A stretch of DNA of 31,710 nt from contig JAHBNG010000153.1 in assembly GCA_019217005.1 (NCBI GenBank), forward strand, positions 1 through 31,710, written 5' to 3'. Positions within the stretch are counted from its first letter, which is position 1. Each line of letters begins with the position of its first letter. The stretch comes from Chloroflexi bacterium TSY. GTDB taxonomy: Bacteria; Chloroflexota; Anaerolineae; Caldilineales; Caldilineaceae. The translations under genes and the position numbers were made by a program. The notes under the pieces were generated by a model. That model saw only the letters and a list, made by a program, of their open reading frames with translations, had not been told where the DNA came from and ran no database searches. Shown one piece after another: positions 6,844 to 15,617 of this stretch.

Positions 6844-8574
6844 CTACTCTTGTTCCAACCACCACTGCTCCGGCTTATTCCACACTTGCAGATCATATAC
6901 ATCACCAGCTGGGCGACCATGCAGTTTGCTACTCCAGGCATGAATTGTGACTGGTCCCACCACCATAACGCCGGGGGGATCTTCGTGCAACATCTTGTCG
7001 ATCTCCCACATAATGGGCGCGGCCTGTTCTGGATCGGCAATGGCCAAGGCTTGATCCATGAGTGCGTCCAGTTCGGAGCTACCATATTGATAGTTGCCAC
7101 AGGTCTCCAAGGCGGATTTGCCTTCGAGCACAGACTCATCCACAAAGTTGCAGGCATAGAAGCCCCAGTTGGTGGGCGAATCGTGGCGCAAGATCTGCCA
7201 CCAGGCGTATGGGTTATTGGATGTGGTGCCACCGATGTAGGCGATGGTGAACCAGATCGTTTCGCGTTGGTTGAACCACTCTTCCAGAATCACCGACTCC
7301 TGGACAGGGAGCACTTCGGCCTTGACGCCGATCTCAGCCAGATTGGCCTGAAAGAACTCACCGATACGGGCACGCGGCTTGTTGGCTGGCAAAATGACAA
7401 TGCCCATGGTTGTGTTCTCAAAGTCAAAACCCGCTTCCTCTAGGAGAGCCTCGGCCGCTTCAGGATCATACTGATCGGCAGGAATATCGGGGTTGGCGGG
7501 CCAGGTGCCGGGTGTGTACCAGGATTTGACTTGGGCATTGCCGCGTCCACCCAAGACCGCTGCGTTGTAGGCATCCCGGTTCACGGCCATGCGGAGGGCC
7601 TGGCGCACGCGCACGTCACGCAGCGGCTCCTGATACCAGTGGAAGAAGAGTCCCCATGTTCTAGTCTCGGCTGTGGAGTCAATGATGATGCTGTCATTGT
7701 TGGCCAACCGTTCAGCATCCAGCGAATCGAGATAAGTGACTAGATCCACCTCGCCGGCTTCCAAAGCAGCTAGAGCGCTGTCATAGGGCGCAATACGCAC
7801 AATGACGTTGTCCAGATAGGGGCGTCCTAAGTAGTAGTCCTCGAATGCTTCATATTCGATTACTTGATCGCCTTCGAACTTGGTCATCTTGAAAGGGTCG
7901 GAACCGATGGGATTATCCAGCCATCGCGGGTGCTCTAGCAGCTTGTCCAGTTCCACATCCTGCCAGAAGTGAGAAGGGACGGGATGCATGGCGGCCAACT
8001 GGTAGAGAAGGGCAGCATTGGGCTTTTCCGCCACAATTTGCACTGTCTGCTCGTCGACCTTGGTCACGCCAGAAGCGCTATCAGCCTCACCGTCGCGATA
8101 TGCCTGACAGCCGATAATGGTGGCGTATTCATTCAGACGCGACGGAGGATTGGTCAAGCCACTGCACATGGTGTTGAGCACAAAGATCACATCATCGGCA
8201 ACAACCGGCTCGCCGTCGTGCCAGAGCGCATCTGCATGCAATTTGATCGTCCAAGTCAGCCCATCTTCGGCCAACGTAATCGACTCAGCCAGGCGCGGTT
8301 CCAAGGTGCCGTCCTGTTTGCCCAGCATCAGTGTGTCCAGGTAGAGCGGCATGAGCCGGTTGTCATGGGTGCTGCCGCCATCAAAGTCACCTGCGGGACC
8401 CTGAAAATCATCACCAGTGGTCAAAATAAGCGTATCACCTTGTTGCGGTTCCATCGCGGCCTCGTCCTGTACAGCTGGTGCATCTGCTTCAGACACTCCT
8501 TGCGAGCCTGGTGCACACGCCGCGATCATCATTCCCAACACGATTAATAGTGCCAGGTGGCGATATCGTTGCAT
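6844..8574 (-). CDS. family 5 extracellular solute-binding lipoprotein (DppA/OppA type)
   Basis: The 576-residue protein starts with a lipoprotein signal peptide, with a hydrophobic stretch to residue 19 and a lipobox MIAAC giving C20. The mature part carries family landmarks: LAESITLAEDGLTWTIKLHADALWHDGEPVVADDVIF, DVRVRQALRMAVNRDAY, and a C-terminal EIDKMLHEDPPGVMVVGP section. An AAGGAG ribosome site precedes the ATG by seven bases. Family 5 proteins capture peptides, nickel or, in many soil and hot-spring bacteria, oligosaccharides. The hydrolase-like neighbours favour an oligosaccharide or conjugate here, but the ligand cannot be read from sequence. It heads the dppABC-like string. Confidence 0.93.
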   Translation of the reverse strand: MQRYRHLALLIVLGMMIAACAPGSQGVSEADAPAVQDEAAMEPQQGDTLILTTGDDFQGPAGDFDGGSTHDNRLMPLYLDTLMLGKQDGTLEPRLAESITLAEDGLTWTIKLHADALWHDGEPVVADDVIFVLNTMCSGLTNPPSRLNEYATIIGCQAYRDGEADSASGVTKVDEQTVQIVAEKPNAALLYQLAAMHPVPSHFWQDVELDKLLEHPRWLDNPIGSDPFKMTKFEGDQVIEYEAFEDYYLGRPYLDNVIVRIAPYDSALAALEAGEVDLVTYLDSLDAERLANNDSIIIDSTAETRTWGLFFHWYQEPLRDVRVRQALRMAVNRDAYNAAVLGGRGNAQVKSWYTPGTWPANPDIPADQYDPEAAEALLEEAGFDFENTTMGIVILPANKPRARIGEFFQANLAEIGVKAEVLPVQESVILEEWFNQRETIWFTIAYIGGTTSNNPYAWWQILRHDSPTNWGFYACNFVDESVLEGKSALETCGNYQYGSSELDALMDQALAIADPEQAAPIMWEIDKMLHEDPPGVMVVGPVTIHAWSSKLHGRPAGDVYDLQVWNKPEQWWLEQE

Positions 8575-8721
8575 AGTGTTTCTCCTTGTATTTTCTCTGT
8601 CTCATGAACTCGATAAAAAGCTGGCTCTCCTGGTCGATCCTTCTCAGAGTACCATATCACGGACGACTGCGTCAATCGAGCTATTCGTACCAAGTGCAGC
8701 ACCTACAACCGTCAATGATTT

Positions 8722-10002
8722 CTAGAACAGACCCAACAACTTGCCCCGCCAATAGGCGTCGAGCCAAAAGACAACGGTACGCGTATTGAAGAGGGTAGGA
8801 GGTGGGTTCTTGCGCGAGGCTGGCGGCATTTGTGTCGGATCATCGTAGAGATAGCCACGACGATCACCCGTTTCTGCCTCTGTCATTCGCGTCAGCAATT
8901 GTTTTCCCACTGTGCCAGCCTCGGCGTCAACCCCCAGTTCGTGGGCCAACATAGCCAGCCCTGCCATTTGCGCCGTGGAGGCAGGATGGGGCGCGGCAGT
9001 TTTCCAGTAACCATGATGAACATCGTCGATGGGACCCGGTTCGTAGCGTTCAACAAGGCCATCGATGGTAAAGTTGCCCATGCCGATACACCAACCGTCG
9101 GCCTGGATCGTGCTCTTCCCCGCCCGCCAGCATTCCCGGATCAGGCGCTTCCAGTCGGCTTCGTCAGCCAGCTCTGTCTCGCGCAGGAAGTAGTCGTACA
9201 TTTCCGCCCAATGATAGAGATCCTTGGTTTCACCACGTGGCCCAAGGTGCATAGCGAGCGCACCATCGTTGATGCCTTGACGTAGGATGCGCACGCACTC
9301 ATCACGCAGTTGTGTATCGCCTGTTACCTGGTAAGCGATGTGCATGCCGATGGGAATCTTGAGAGCGCTGCTTGGTGAGGCAATGCGCTTGCCAAAGACG
9401 GCCCACCGCTCACCCAGATAGTCATAGTGATAGTCGTGACGGATCCACCAGTGACCATGGGCCTGGAGTGCTTCGCCGATCTGGGTTTTCACAGTGTCAT
9501 TGGCCAGATGCTGATAATAGCGCCAGAGAGCAATCACTGGCGAATAGGCTTGATCGACGCTGGTTTCGGTGTAGTTCTTGTCCACAGCATAGTCCCCCAC
9601 GAGTGCTCCATATGGTTTGGGCCAGTAACCCGGATCCAACTTTTCCCCCTTGTGATAAGGGTAGATGGTGGCTTGATAGGCACACTGGGCATCTTTTTGA
9701 GCCTCTTTCAGTGCCGCATCGCCATGCGTCGCGAGCGAGCGCCACACCTGAGCAACCAGATAGCGGTTGGCGACATAGCTCGCGTCTTCGTACATGGCAT
9801 AGGCGGGTGTACCGGCCAGGGGGTGCCACTTTTTGCCAGTGGCCTGCCGTTCTGCCTTATCTTGGCGGACATCTTCCAACATCTCAGTTGGAATCGGTTT
9901 GCGTTCTGGGAAGGTGAGCTTGTGGCGAATCAGTCCATGTTCGTCTAGGGCATCCTGGATGATCATGCTATTAAAGGTCTCGGCACGTTCGGCGAGTGTC
10001 AT
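8722..10002 (-). CDS. possible (alpha/alpha)-barrel carbohydrate-active protein
   Basis: The 426-residue cytoplasmic protein has no signal peptide and is rich in helical stretches with aromatic residues and acids: YHKGEKLDPGYWPKPYG, QAHGHWWIRHDYHYDYLGERW, ETKDLYHWAEMYDYFLRETELADEADW and GPIDDVHHGYWKTAAPH. This repeating helix pattern with W/Y/D clusters resembles six- or seven-hairpin glycosidase and lyase folds, for example unsaturated glucuronyl hydrolase-like or heparinase-like barrels. No signature specific enough to assign a family was recognised. AGGAG lies ten bases before the ATG. It sits 18 bases downstream of the acetyltransferase gene and just upstream of the family 5 binding protein, suggesting processing of an imported saccharide. 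Confidence 0.65.
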   Translation of the reverse strand: MTLAERAETFNSMIIQDALDEHGLIRHKLTFPERKPIPTEMLEDVRQDKAERQATGKKWHPLAGTPAYAMYEDASYVANRYLVAQVWRSLATHGDAALKEAQKDAQCAYQATIYPYHKGEKLDPGYWPKPYGALVGDYAVDKNYTETSVDQAYSPVIALWRYYQHLANDTVKTQIGEALQAHGHWWIRHDYHYDYLGERWAVFGKRIASPSSALKIPIGMHIAYQVTGDTQLRDECVRILRQGINDGALAMHLGPRGETKDLYHWAEMYDYFLRETELADEADWKRLIRECWRAGKSTIQADGWCIGMGNFTIDGLVERYEPGPIDDVHHGYWKTAAPHPASTAQMAGLAMLAHELGVDAEAGTVGKQLLTRMTEAETGDRRGYLYDDPTQMPPASRKNPPPTLFNTRTVVFWLDAYWRGKLLGLF

Positions 10003-10020
10003 GATTGGTGATCTCCTATT

Positions 10021-10986
10021 TTATCCAGTCGCTTTCATCTTGCAAGAATCTACGGTCCGCCCTGCAAGCGTGAAATCATCCCCGGATCCATCGTGGACAA
10101 ATCCGATTGATTCAAAGGAGGCTTGTTTCTCTTCATCTTCTACCGACATCACTGACCACAATTCCTCTACCCCATCTGCTCTCGCCCACTCGCAAGCCGC
10201 TTCTATCAGGTTAGACCACGCCGGAGCAAAATTGTGATGGATGAAACCGTCGATCTGGCAGCCGTCTGCACCACCCGGTCGTGCTGATGACAGACCGACT
10301 ACCCGTCCATCCTCTGTCCGTGCTGCAAAGACTGCTCCGTTGCTCTCTTCCAAGCCGTTTGCATATCGCGGGTACAGCCCCATGCAGGAATTCTGGATCA
10401 TGTAACGACACGAAAACAGGTTCACATTCGCATCTAGCACTTGCCAGTCGTGGGGAGTCAAAATCAGTGGGATCATGGGCACTCGTATGTCTGGTCCGGC
10501 GAGACTCACCTCCACTTGGCCCCCTTTGCGAAAATAGTCGACGAGGAATTCTTCCGGAGATACATCAGACGTTATATTCACCATTACATTCGCACCCGCC
10601 AACTTCCGCCAGCCAAGCCGATAATAAATTCGGGCGGCTGCTGGATTGACGGTTCCCAAGAAGAGTGCTTCACCCCCGGCGGCGCGGAAATCCGCCACAG
10701 CCTGACTGCATAATGTGGTGGCAATGCCTCGACCACGAAATTGAGGGTCAGTGGTTACTTCACCCAGTCCAGCCAGCATAGGCACTGTCTTCGAATGCAT
10801 CGTGAAACAAGTACCTGCAAGTTGTTTACCTTCTCTTATCAGATAGAGCGTGCCGTGGTTGTATCTCTCTTCAGTGCCTAGAAACACATCGCGGCTGAAG
10901 TCCGGTAACTCCTCCCCAAAAATGAATGCCCAGAAGGGGAACAGCTCGTCTATGAGTGCTTTGTCGATGGGGACTTCGTATTTCAT
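10021..10986 (-). CDS. GNAT-family N-acetyltransferase, two-domain length
   Basis: The 321-residue protein has a clear N-terminal GNAT domain. The acetyl-CoA-binding motif A is GLGEVTTDPQFRGRGIATTL at 73-92, with the R84-G-R-G87 pyrophosphate loop, and motif B is near NPAAARIYYRLGW. The remaining 150 residues look like a second, weaker GNAT-type fold (VFAARTEDGRVVGLSSARPG; FESIGFVHDG), a layout common in Eis-like and other tandem GNAT proteins. It would transfer acetyl from acetyl-CoA to an amine. Its place in a catabolic block suggests modification of a sugar amine or detoxification, but the substrate is unknown. No good ribosome site is seen before the ATG. Confidence 0.85.
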   Translation of the reverse strand: MKYEVPIDKALIDELFPFWAFIFGEELPDFSRDVFLGTEERYNHGTLYLIREGKQLAGTCFTMHSKTVPMLAGLGEVTTDPQFRGRGIATTLCSQAVADFRAAGGEALFLGTVNPAAARIYYRLGWRKLAGANVMVNITSDVSPEEFLVDYFRKGGQVEVSLAGPDIRVPMIPLILTPHDWQVLDANVNLFSCRYMIQNSCMGLYPRYANGLEESNGAVFAARTEDGRVVGLSSARPGGADGCQIDGFIHHNFAPAWSNLIEAACEWARADGVEELWSVMSVEDEEKQASFESIGFVHDGSGDDFTLAGRTVDSCKMKATG

Positions 10987-11023
10987 GGGTATTCAAAATC
11001 CATTTTCAATAGACCTCAATCGC

Positions 11024-11050
11024 GTCATTCTCGGGTGAAGCGAAGAATCT
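11024..11050. repeat. dispersed CATTCTCG..CGAAGAATC repeat, copy 1
   Basis: GTCATTCTCGGGTGAAGCGAAGAATCT lies between the acetyltransferase and the beta-propeller gene. A second copy with two differences lies at 27573-27598. The unit is an imperfect palindrome (ATTCT/AGAAT). Confidence 0.6.
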
Positions 11051-11093
11051 AACGATTGTGGTCTACTGATTTTGAGTGGAAACACTAATTTTG

Positions 11094-12644
11094 TTAATCG
11101 ATGCGCCCTGGCACCTTCACCTGCCACTGCGTCACTTCGGGCGGATCGAGCGTTAGCGAATAGAGTTTTGTGCCAGGTGCTAAAATAAAACGCAACTTCA
11201 CGTAGAATTCAGAGTGAGGTAAATCGGGATATTTTGTCCGTTGTCCAACCGTCACGGTTGGCCAGCCAGGTGTTCCATTCCAGGATAGTACACCAGCTAG
11301 CGTATCCTCGCGAATTGGATCGCACTCCGCCGCACTAAAACCAGGAATCGGTTGACCAGTGTCTTCCAGCAGTTCATAGCGCAACTCGCCGACTGAAGCA
11401 TCAACATTCACTTGCACTTGGCCACCATGCTCTTGGCGAAAGCGATGGGTTGTGAGGATACCTGGCGCGTAAGAGGCGGCTTCTACACTGATGTAACCAT
11501 CCGGGCGAAGCACGGCTACCCCCTTGCCGCGACGGTTTGGTGTCGCGTAGGGGTTGCGCCATAGCTGCGCCGTGCGCCCGTTATGAGTCAGATTCCCAGC
11601 CATGTAAAAGAACCAAAGCTGATTGTCATGCAGGATGGGGCCATCTGTGTAGACCATACCCCAGTCCCAGGCATCTGGGGTGCCCCGAGGGATAAAGGGT
11701 TCGCGGAAACGTTGCCACGCGAAGGTATCACGGCTGACTGCCAGTTGGGTTTCCACAAAGCCATCGATGCGCGCGGGTAGTGCGGCTGGACCAGTCTCAC
11801 CGACACCCCAGTAGCGATCTGCCTCGGCGATGCCGTAAGGTTCAGTCAGGTCTGTTAGAAAAGTGTGTAGCATCAAGATGTGCAAGCCGCCGTCTGTGCG
11901 ATTGGCCGGGTCAAATCCAGCCGCATAGAATTCAGTGCCCGGTGGATCCAGCAGATCTTGATCGATCACTGTACGCAAACCAGACCAGTTCAGAAAATCT
12001 GGGCTGTCCCGCCGCCCCAAGACCCGAGTCCGCCGATTTGAGCCGCGTTGCGAGTAGTGGATGTAGGGTGCATCGGGGTTGGCCTCTCCGCCAAAAGTCT
12101 CGGCGGGGGATCCAAAATTAAAGAGCATTCTTTGGTCACTGTGAGGACCTTCCGGGTAGAGGTGCCACTGATAACCATCTCGCGAATAGTGAGCTTGCCA
12201 GCGAGGTTCTCCATTTGCCTTTTGCCCCGATGGCTGGTTGTCGATCTGTTTCCAGCGGTACGCTTCATCTTGTTCATATGGATCCCAGATCATAGAGAGG
12301 TGTTGTGCTGGGGCATTGGTGATGTTATTGTGCATCGAACCGTCTATCTCTACCAAACCCAACTCTGGCCGCTCCCAGTTGAGTCCATCATCCGAATCGA
12401 GCGCACAGAGCAGGCTGCGCTCCCCTGTCCAGGTCCGGTAGTAGAGGCGGAAGTGACGATTCTGTTCATCATAAATCACCCTACCTGGTTGCGAACTTTG
12501 AGACTCCCACGGCTGGTCGAAATGGATCGGCAGCGGTTCATCCACAGTGAGATTTTGGGGTTGGTTGAGCACCCGTTTTGCACCGTCTAGCGACTCAATA
12601 AAGTAGTCGTCGATGAATAATTGTTTACCTGGCGAACGCTCCAT
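11094..12644 (-). CDS. beta-propeller glycoside hydrolase-like protein (GH32/43/68 clan type)
   Basis: The 516-residue protein opens with KQLFIDDYFIESLDGAKRVLNQP, a start seen in a large group of uncharacterised five-bladed beta-propeller proteins related to GH32/43/68 and common in Planctomycetes and Chloroflexota. Blade-like repeats follow (FRLYYRTWTGERSLLCALDSDDGLNWERPELG; YIHYSQRGSNRRTRVLGRRDSPDFLNW; GPILHDNQLWFFYMAGN), then a C-terminal beta-sandwich region from about 390 onward. No signal peptide is seen. AAGGAG lies eight bases before the ATG. The catalytic acids could not be assigned confidently. The neighbours, two sugar-type transporters, point to hydrolysis of an imported glycan in the cytoplasm. 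Confidence 0.8.
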   Translation of the reverse strand: MERSPGKQLFIDDYFIESLDGAKRVLNQPQNLTVDEPLPIHFDQPWESQSSQPGRVIYDEQNRHFRLYYRTWTGERSLLCALDSDDGLNWERPELGLVEIDGSMHNNITNAPAQHLSMIWDPYEQDEAYRWKQIDNQPSGQKANGEPRWQAHYSRDGYQWHLYPEGPHSDQRMLFNFGSPAETFGGEANPDAPYIHYSQRGSNRRTRVLGRRDSPDFLNWSGLRTVIDQDLLDPPGTEFYAAGFDPANRTDGGLHILMLHTFLTDLTEPYGIAEADRYWGVGETGPAALPARIDGFVETQLAVSRDTFAWQRFREPFIPRGTPDAWDWGMVYTDGPILHDNQLWFFYMAGNLTHNGRTAQLWRNPYATPNRRGKGVAVLRPDGYISVEAASYAPGILTTHRFRQEHGGQVQVNVDASVGELRYELLEDTGQPIPGFSAAECDPIREDTLAGVLSWNGTPGWPTVTVGQRTKYPDLPHSEFYVKLRFILAPGTKLYSLTLDPPEVTQWQVKVPGRID

Positions 12645-12716
12645 GGATCATCTCCTTGTCGCTATGGAAATACCTTAACCGGGCCAAGGCCGCTTCGCTT
12701 CTAAGCCAGAAGCAAA

Positions 12717-12841
12717 GTTGCAGGGTTGCAAAGTGGGTAAACAGAATCTCATCTGCTACAAAGAATAGACTCAATTTGCATGAGAGCACCCTCCAATACA
12801 CTGGGCGCCTTTTCAACTCTGCTGCTCTGCAACCTTGCAAC
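12717..12841. repeat. 17-bp inverted repeat built of GTTGCA units
   Basis: GTTGCAGGGTTGCAAAG (12717-12733) and CTCTGCAACCTTGCAAC (12825-12841) are inverted copies with two mismatches, about 91 bases apart. Each arm has an internal tandem GTTGCA. They lie in the gap between the MalG-like permease and the beta-propeller gene and could form an mRNA hairpin separating the two. Confidence 0.5.
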
Positions 12842-12878
12842 TCCTTGCCCAATGTACAAAAAATCGCTTGGGAAGATA

Positions 12879-13730
12879 CTATTTAACAGAACCAGCGGTG
12901 ATGCCCTCGATGAACTGACGCTGAGCAACAGTAAAAAGAATGAGCACCGGCAATGTGATCGCAGCGCTAGCGGCCAGAATGATATTGGTCTCGCGTGGGA
13001 AATTGGGCATCGATTCGAGCAAGGCAATCCCTACGCTAATGGTTCGCAAGGCCGGTTTTTGGATGTAGACCAAGGCAAACAAGAATTCATTCCATGACCA
13101 GATGAAGCAAAAGAGGGCAACCGTTGCCAAAGCGGGTCTAGCCAACGGAAAAATGACGCGAAAGAGCGTCCAGACTTCTGTGGCGCCATCCACGCGTGCG
13201 GCCTCAACAAGGTCGCGAGGAATTGTTTCTAGATAGCCTCGTAGCAACATGACGGCAAAGGGTGCAAACAGGACAGTATACGGAATAATCAACGACCAGT
13301 AGGTGTTGAGCATCTTGAACTGAAGAAGGACCACGAAAAGTGGCAGTAACAAAATCACGCCCGCGACCATCTGCGGGGATAAGAGAATTAAGAAAACAAG
13401 ATTTTTCCCCCGAAACTCAAGGAAGACCAATGCGTAGGCGGCCATTACAGTCAGCGTGACGGTCAGGACAATGACAGCCACTGCAACAATAATGGTGTTC
13501 CAGCCGTATTGCAGCAGCGGCGCCCGTGAAAAAGCTGTGACGTAATTCTGCCATTGGGGTGTTTCGGGGAGGATGGGCGGCGGAAACGTACTCACCTCGG
13601 CCAATGTTTTGAGCGAAGAGGAGATCATCCAGAAAAACGGGAAAAGAAAGACGGCAAGCACAACCAGAAGTATTGTTACGGCTATCCCTAACTTTAGTGG
13701 TGGCCACACATTTGCGATGGGAGCATTCAT
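12879..13730 (-). CDS. MalG-type sugar ABC transporter permease
   Basis: This is a carbohydrate uptake permease of the CUT1 class, 283 residues from the ATG at 13730. Six hydrophobic segments are visible. The EAA loop reads LVEAARVDGATEVWTLFRVIFPLARPAL, the standard ATPase contact. The first helix is AVTILLVVLAVFLFPFFWMISSSLKT, and the C-terminus ends QRQFIEGITAGSVK, a very typical MalG ending. A longer frame from a TTG at 13826 would add 32 atypical residues, so the ATG giving the usual family length is preferred; its ribosome site (AGAAAGAA) is weak. It pairs with the MalF-like permease upstream, from which it is separated by an unrelated lipase gene. Confidence 0.92.
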   Translation of the reverse strand: MNAPIANVWPPLKLGIAVTILLVVLAVFLFPFFWMISSSLKTLAEVSTFPPPILPETPQWQNYVTAFSRAPLLQYGWNTIIVAVAVIVLTVTLTVMAAYALVFLEFRGKNLVFLILLSPQMVAGVILLLPLFVVLLQFKMLNTYWSLIIPYTVLFAPFAVMLLRGYLETIPRDLVEAARVDGATEVWTLFRVIFPLARPALATVALFCFIWSWNEFLFALVYIQKPALRTISVGIALLESMPNFPRETNIILAASAAITLPVLILFTVAQRQFIEGITAGSVK

Positions 13731-13893
13731 TCGTTCTTTCTCGGTTCCGTGGACATTTAGCGCGCGCTCACAGAGCGTTGGTTGCAATGGACGATGAGTT
13801 TGCGGAGGTGAGCTATCAAATGTCAACGATTCCTACAAATAGTTTCCGTCGCCTGAAAGAGTGTTTCTTTGTGTCATGATTCAATATCGACGT

Positions 13894-14523
13894 TCACTCC
13901 AAGGCATCGTAGACTGCGGCCGGGGTTTGGTCGCGGTACTTGCTTTTCTCTATTGCCTTGATCACAGTGGTTTGGTAATGTGCCTCTGTTATTTCCCAAT
14001 TGGGTAGTCTGAGTTTTTTTCCAATTAACTGGCCAAAACTACTGACCGGATCCCAACGTAAAACAACATTGAGAACCTTGCCACTATTGATTGAGATGTT
14101 TGCATGTTGTGCGGCCGCCGTCATTCCTGGTCCGTTAAAGGAGACCCCAAGTACATTGTGCTTTGCCGCAACCAATTGACTGAGTCCTCCCCCTAGAGAG
14201 TGTCCAACAACAAGAATTTCTTTTCCTGAGGTATTCCGCTGTTGTCCTTGCAGAAAGAGCTCATCGGCACTCTTGAACTGTTTGGGCAAATTGTCTGCCA
14301 TGATGTTGAGATCTGCTTTGATGTCTTCTAAAGAAGTTGCGGTTGTCCCTCGATAGGCAACAACCAGATTAGCCCCACATTCATAAAGGGCGCCATTGAA
14401 TCCCTCATCGTCTTGCAGGTAAGTATCTGAAAGTCGATTCCAACGTCCTTCTCCTCCGGCACTAACATTTCGATAAATATCGTCAGCAATAAGAGCTAGA
14501 TTATATAGTGTTGCAGAATTCAT
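13894..14523 (-). CDS. small class 3 lipase-like alpha/beta hydrolase
   Basis: The 209-residue protein carries the lipase class 3 pattern. LVVAYRGTTATSLEDIKADL (53-72) holds the oxyanion-side strand, and the nucleophile elbow is VGHSLGGGLSQLVAA with S109. D158 in RWDPVSSFG and H182 in TEAHYQT complete a plausible triad. No signal peptide or membrane anchor is seen, so it would act in the cytoplasm or leave by a non-classical route. Its DNA looks more AT-rich than the flanking permease genes, and it interrupts what is normally a MalF-MalG pair, suggesting later insertion. AGAGG precedes the ATG. It could remove ester groups from the imported substrate, or be an unrelated passenger such as a phospholipase-type toxin. 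Confidence 0.85.
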   Translation of the reverse strand: MNSATLYNLALIADDIYRNVSAGGEGRWNRLSDTYLQDDEGFNGALYECGANLVVAYRGTTATSLEDIKADLNIMADNLPKQFKSADELFLQGQQRNTSGKEILVVGHSLGGGLSQLVAAKHNVLGVSFNGPGMTAAAQHANISINSGKVLNVVLRWDPVSSFGQLIGKKLRLPNWEITEAHYQTTVIKAIEKSKYRDQTPAAVYDALE

Positions 14524-14595
14524 CCGTGCCTCTCAAAAAATATATCTACGTCATCCAAAAATACAATTTTAATTTCAAAAAGGCAATTTCCCTAC

Positions 14596-15549
14596 CTATT
14601 GCCAGTCTACACGGCCAATCTTGGACATAATATAATTGACAATGAACGCAATGACCGCAATCACGCTCCCCACAGCTGTTGCATAACCAAGCTGCCAGTA
14701 ATGGAAGGCGTTTTCATATAGATAAAGCCCCAATACTTCAGTCGATAGGGCCGGTCCCCCTTGGGTCATCACGAAAATTTCACCGAACAACTTGAAGGAG
14801 TTGATCAAGCTAAAGGTGATGACCACAACGGAGGCGGGTTTTAGCATGGGTAAGGTGATATAGCGAAAGAGTGACCAGCCATGAGCGCCATCTATCGCGG
14901 CTGCGTCCAGGATTTCCTGGGTGATAATCTGAAGACCAGCCAGCAGTGTGACAGCGTTAAACCCGGCTTGGCCCCATACAATTAATGCCATCGAAGCAGG
15001 AATCGCCGTTTCACCACGGCCAAGCCAACTCACTGGCTCGCTGATGAGGTTCAGCGACAAAAGGAAGTAGTTGATGACCCCAAACTCTGTGTTAAAGAGA
15101 AAGATAAAGACCATACCCGCTGCCGTAATGGGCGTCACCGCGGGCAGGAAGAAGAGTGTCCGAAAGGCGCCTCTCCCTGGGATTTTCATATTTAGGAAGA
15201 GCGCCAAGGGTAGGGCGACCAGATAGGGGATAATCACCAAACCCGCCGCATACGTCAGCGTGACGCGCATCGAGTTCCAAAACCGTGGCGTCTGGACCAT
15301 ACGCGTATAATTTCCCAATCCGATCCATTTGTTTGGTTCAACTCCCCCCACAGACCATTGTTGAAAGGCCAAAGTAAAGCCCGCCGTCATGGGGACGATC
15401 AGAAAAACGATGAACAAGAGCATCAGCGGGGAGAGAAACAGAACCGCGACTCTCTCCTGTCGGGTCAGTACAAAGCGCCGAAACCTGGGTTCAGACGATC
15501 TGGGTTTACCAACACCCTCCGTCACCTGCACTACAGTGGAACTGCTCAC
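14596..15549 (-). CDS. MalF-type sugar ABC transporter permease
   Basis: This is a 317-residue CUT1-class membrane permease. It starts at a GTG at 15549, supported by a GGAGG seven bases upstream. The N-terminal cytoplasmic segment precedes the first helix RVAVLFLSPLMLLFIVFLIVPMTAGFTLAF. Typical family phrases follow: FRTLFFLPAVTPITAAGMVFIFLFN, the EAA loop ILDAAAIDGAHGWSLFRYITLPMLKPA, and SFKLFGEIFVMTQGGPALSTEVLGLYLYENAF. It lies directly after the binding protein gene (69-base gap) and should form the channel with the MalG-like protein encoded beyond the lipase. The energising ATPase is not encoded in the window; CUT1 systems often share one MsmX/UgpC-type ATPase. Confidence 0.94.
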   Translation of the reverse strand: MSSSTVVQVTEGVGKPRSSEPRFRRFVLTRQERVAVLFLSPLMLLFIVFLIVPMTAGFTLAFQQWSVGGVEPNKWIGLGNYTRMVQTPRFWNSMRVTLTYAAGLVIIPYLVALPLALFLNMKIPGRGAFRTLFFLPAVTPITAAGMVFIFLFNTEFGVINYFLLSLNLISEPVSWLGRGETAIPASMALIVWGQAGFNAVTLLAGLQIITQEILDAAAIDGAHGWSLFRYITLPMLKPASVVVITFSLINSFKLFGEIFVMTQGGPALSTEVLGLYLYENAFHYWQLGYATAVGSVIAVIAFIVNYIMSKIGRVDWQ

Positions 15550-15617
15550 GGTACTACCTCCATTCGCAGTAAATTATCAACCGTTTTTCGAACCTTCCTA
15601 ACATCGCTACGCGGACG

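Noticed and set aside
12717..12841. CRISPR-like repeat pair
   Set aside because: There are only two copies, in inverted orientation and with unequal structure; no array, leader or cas genes.
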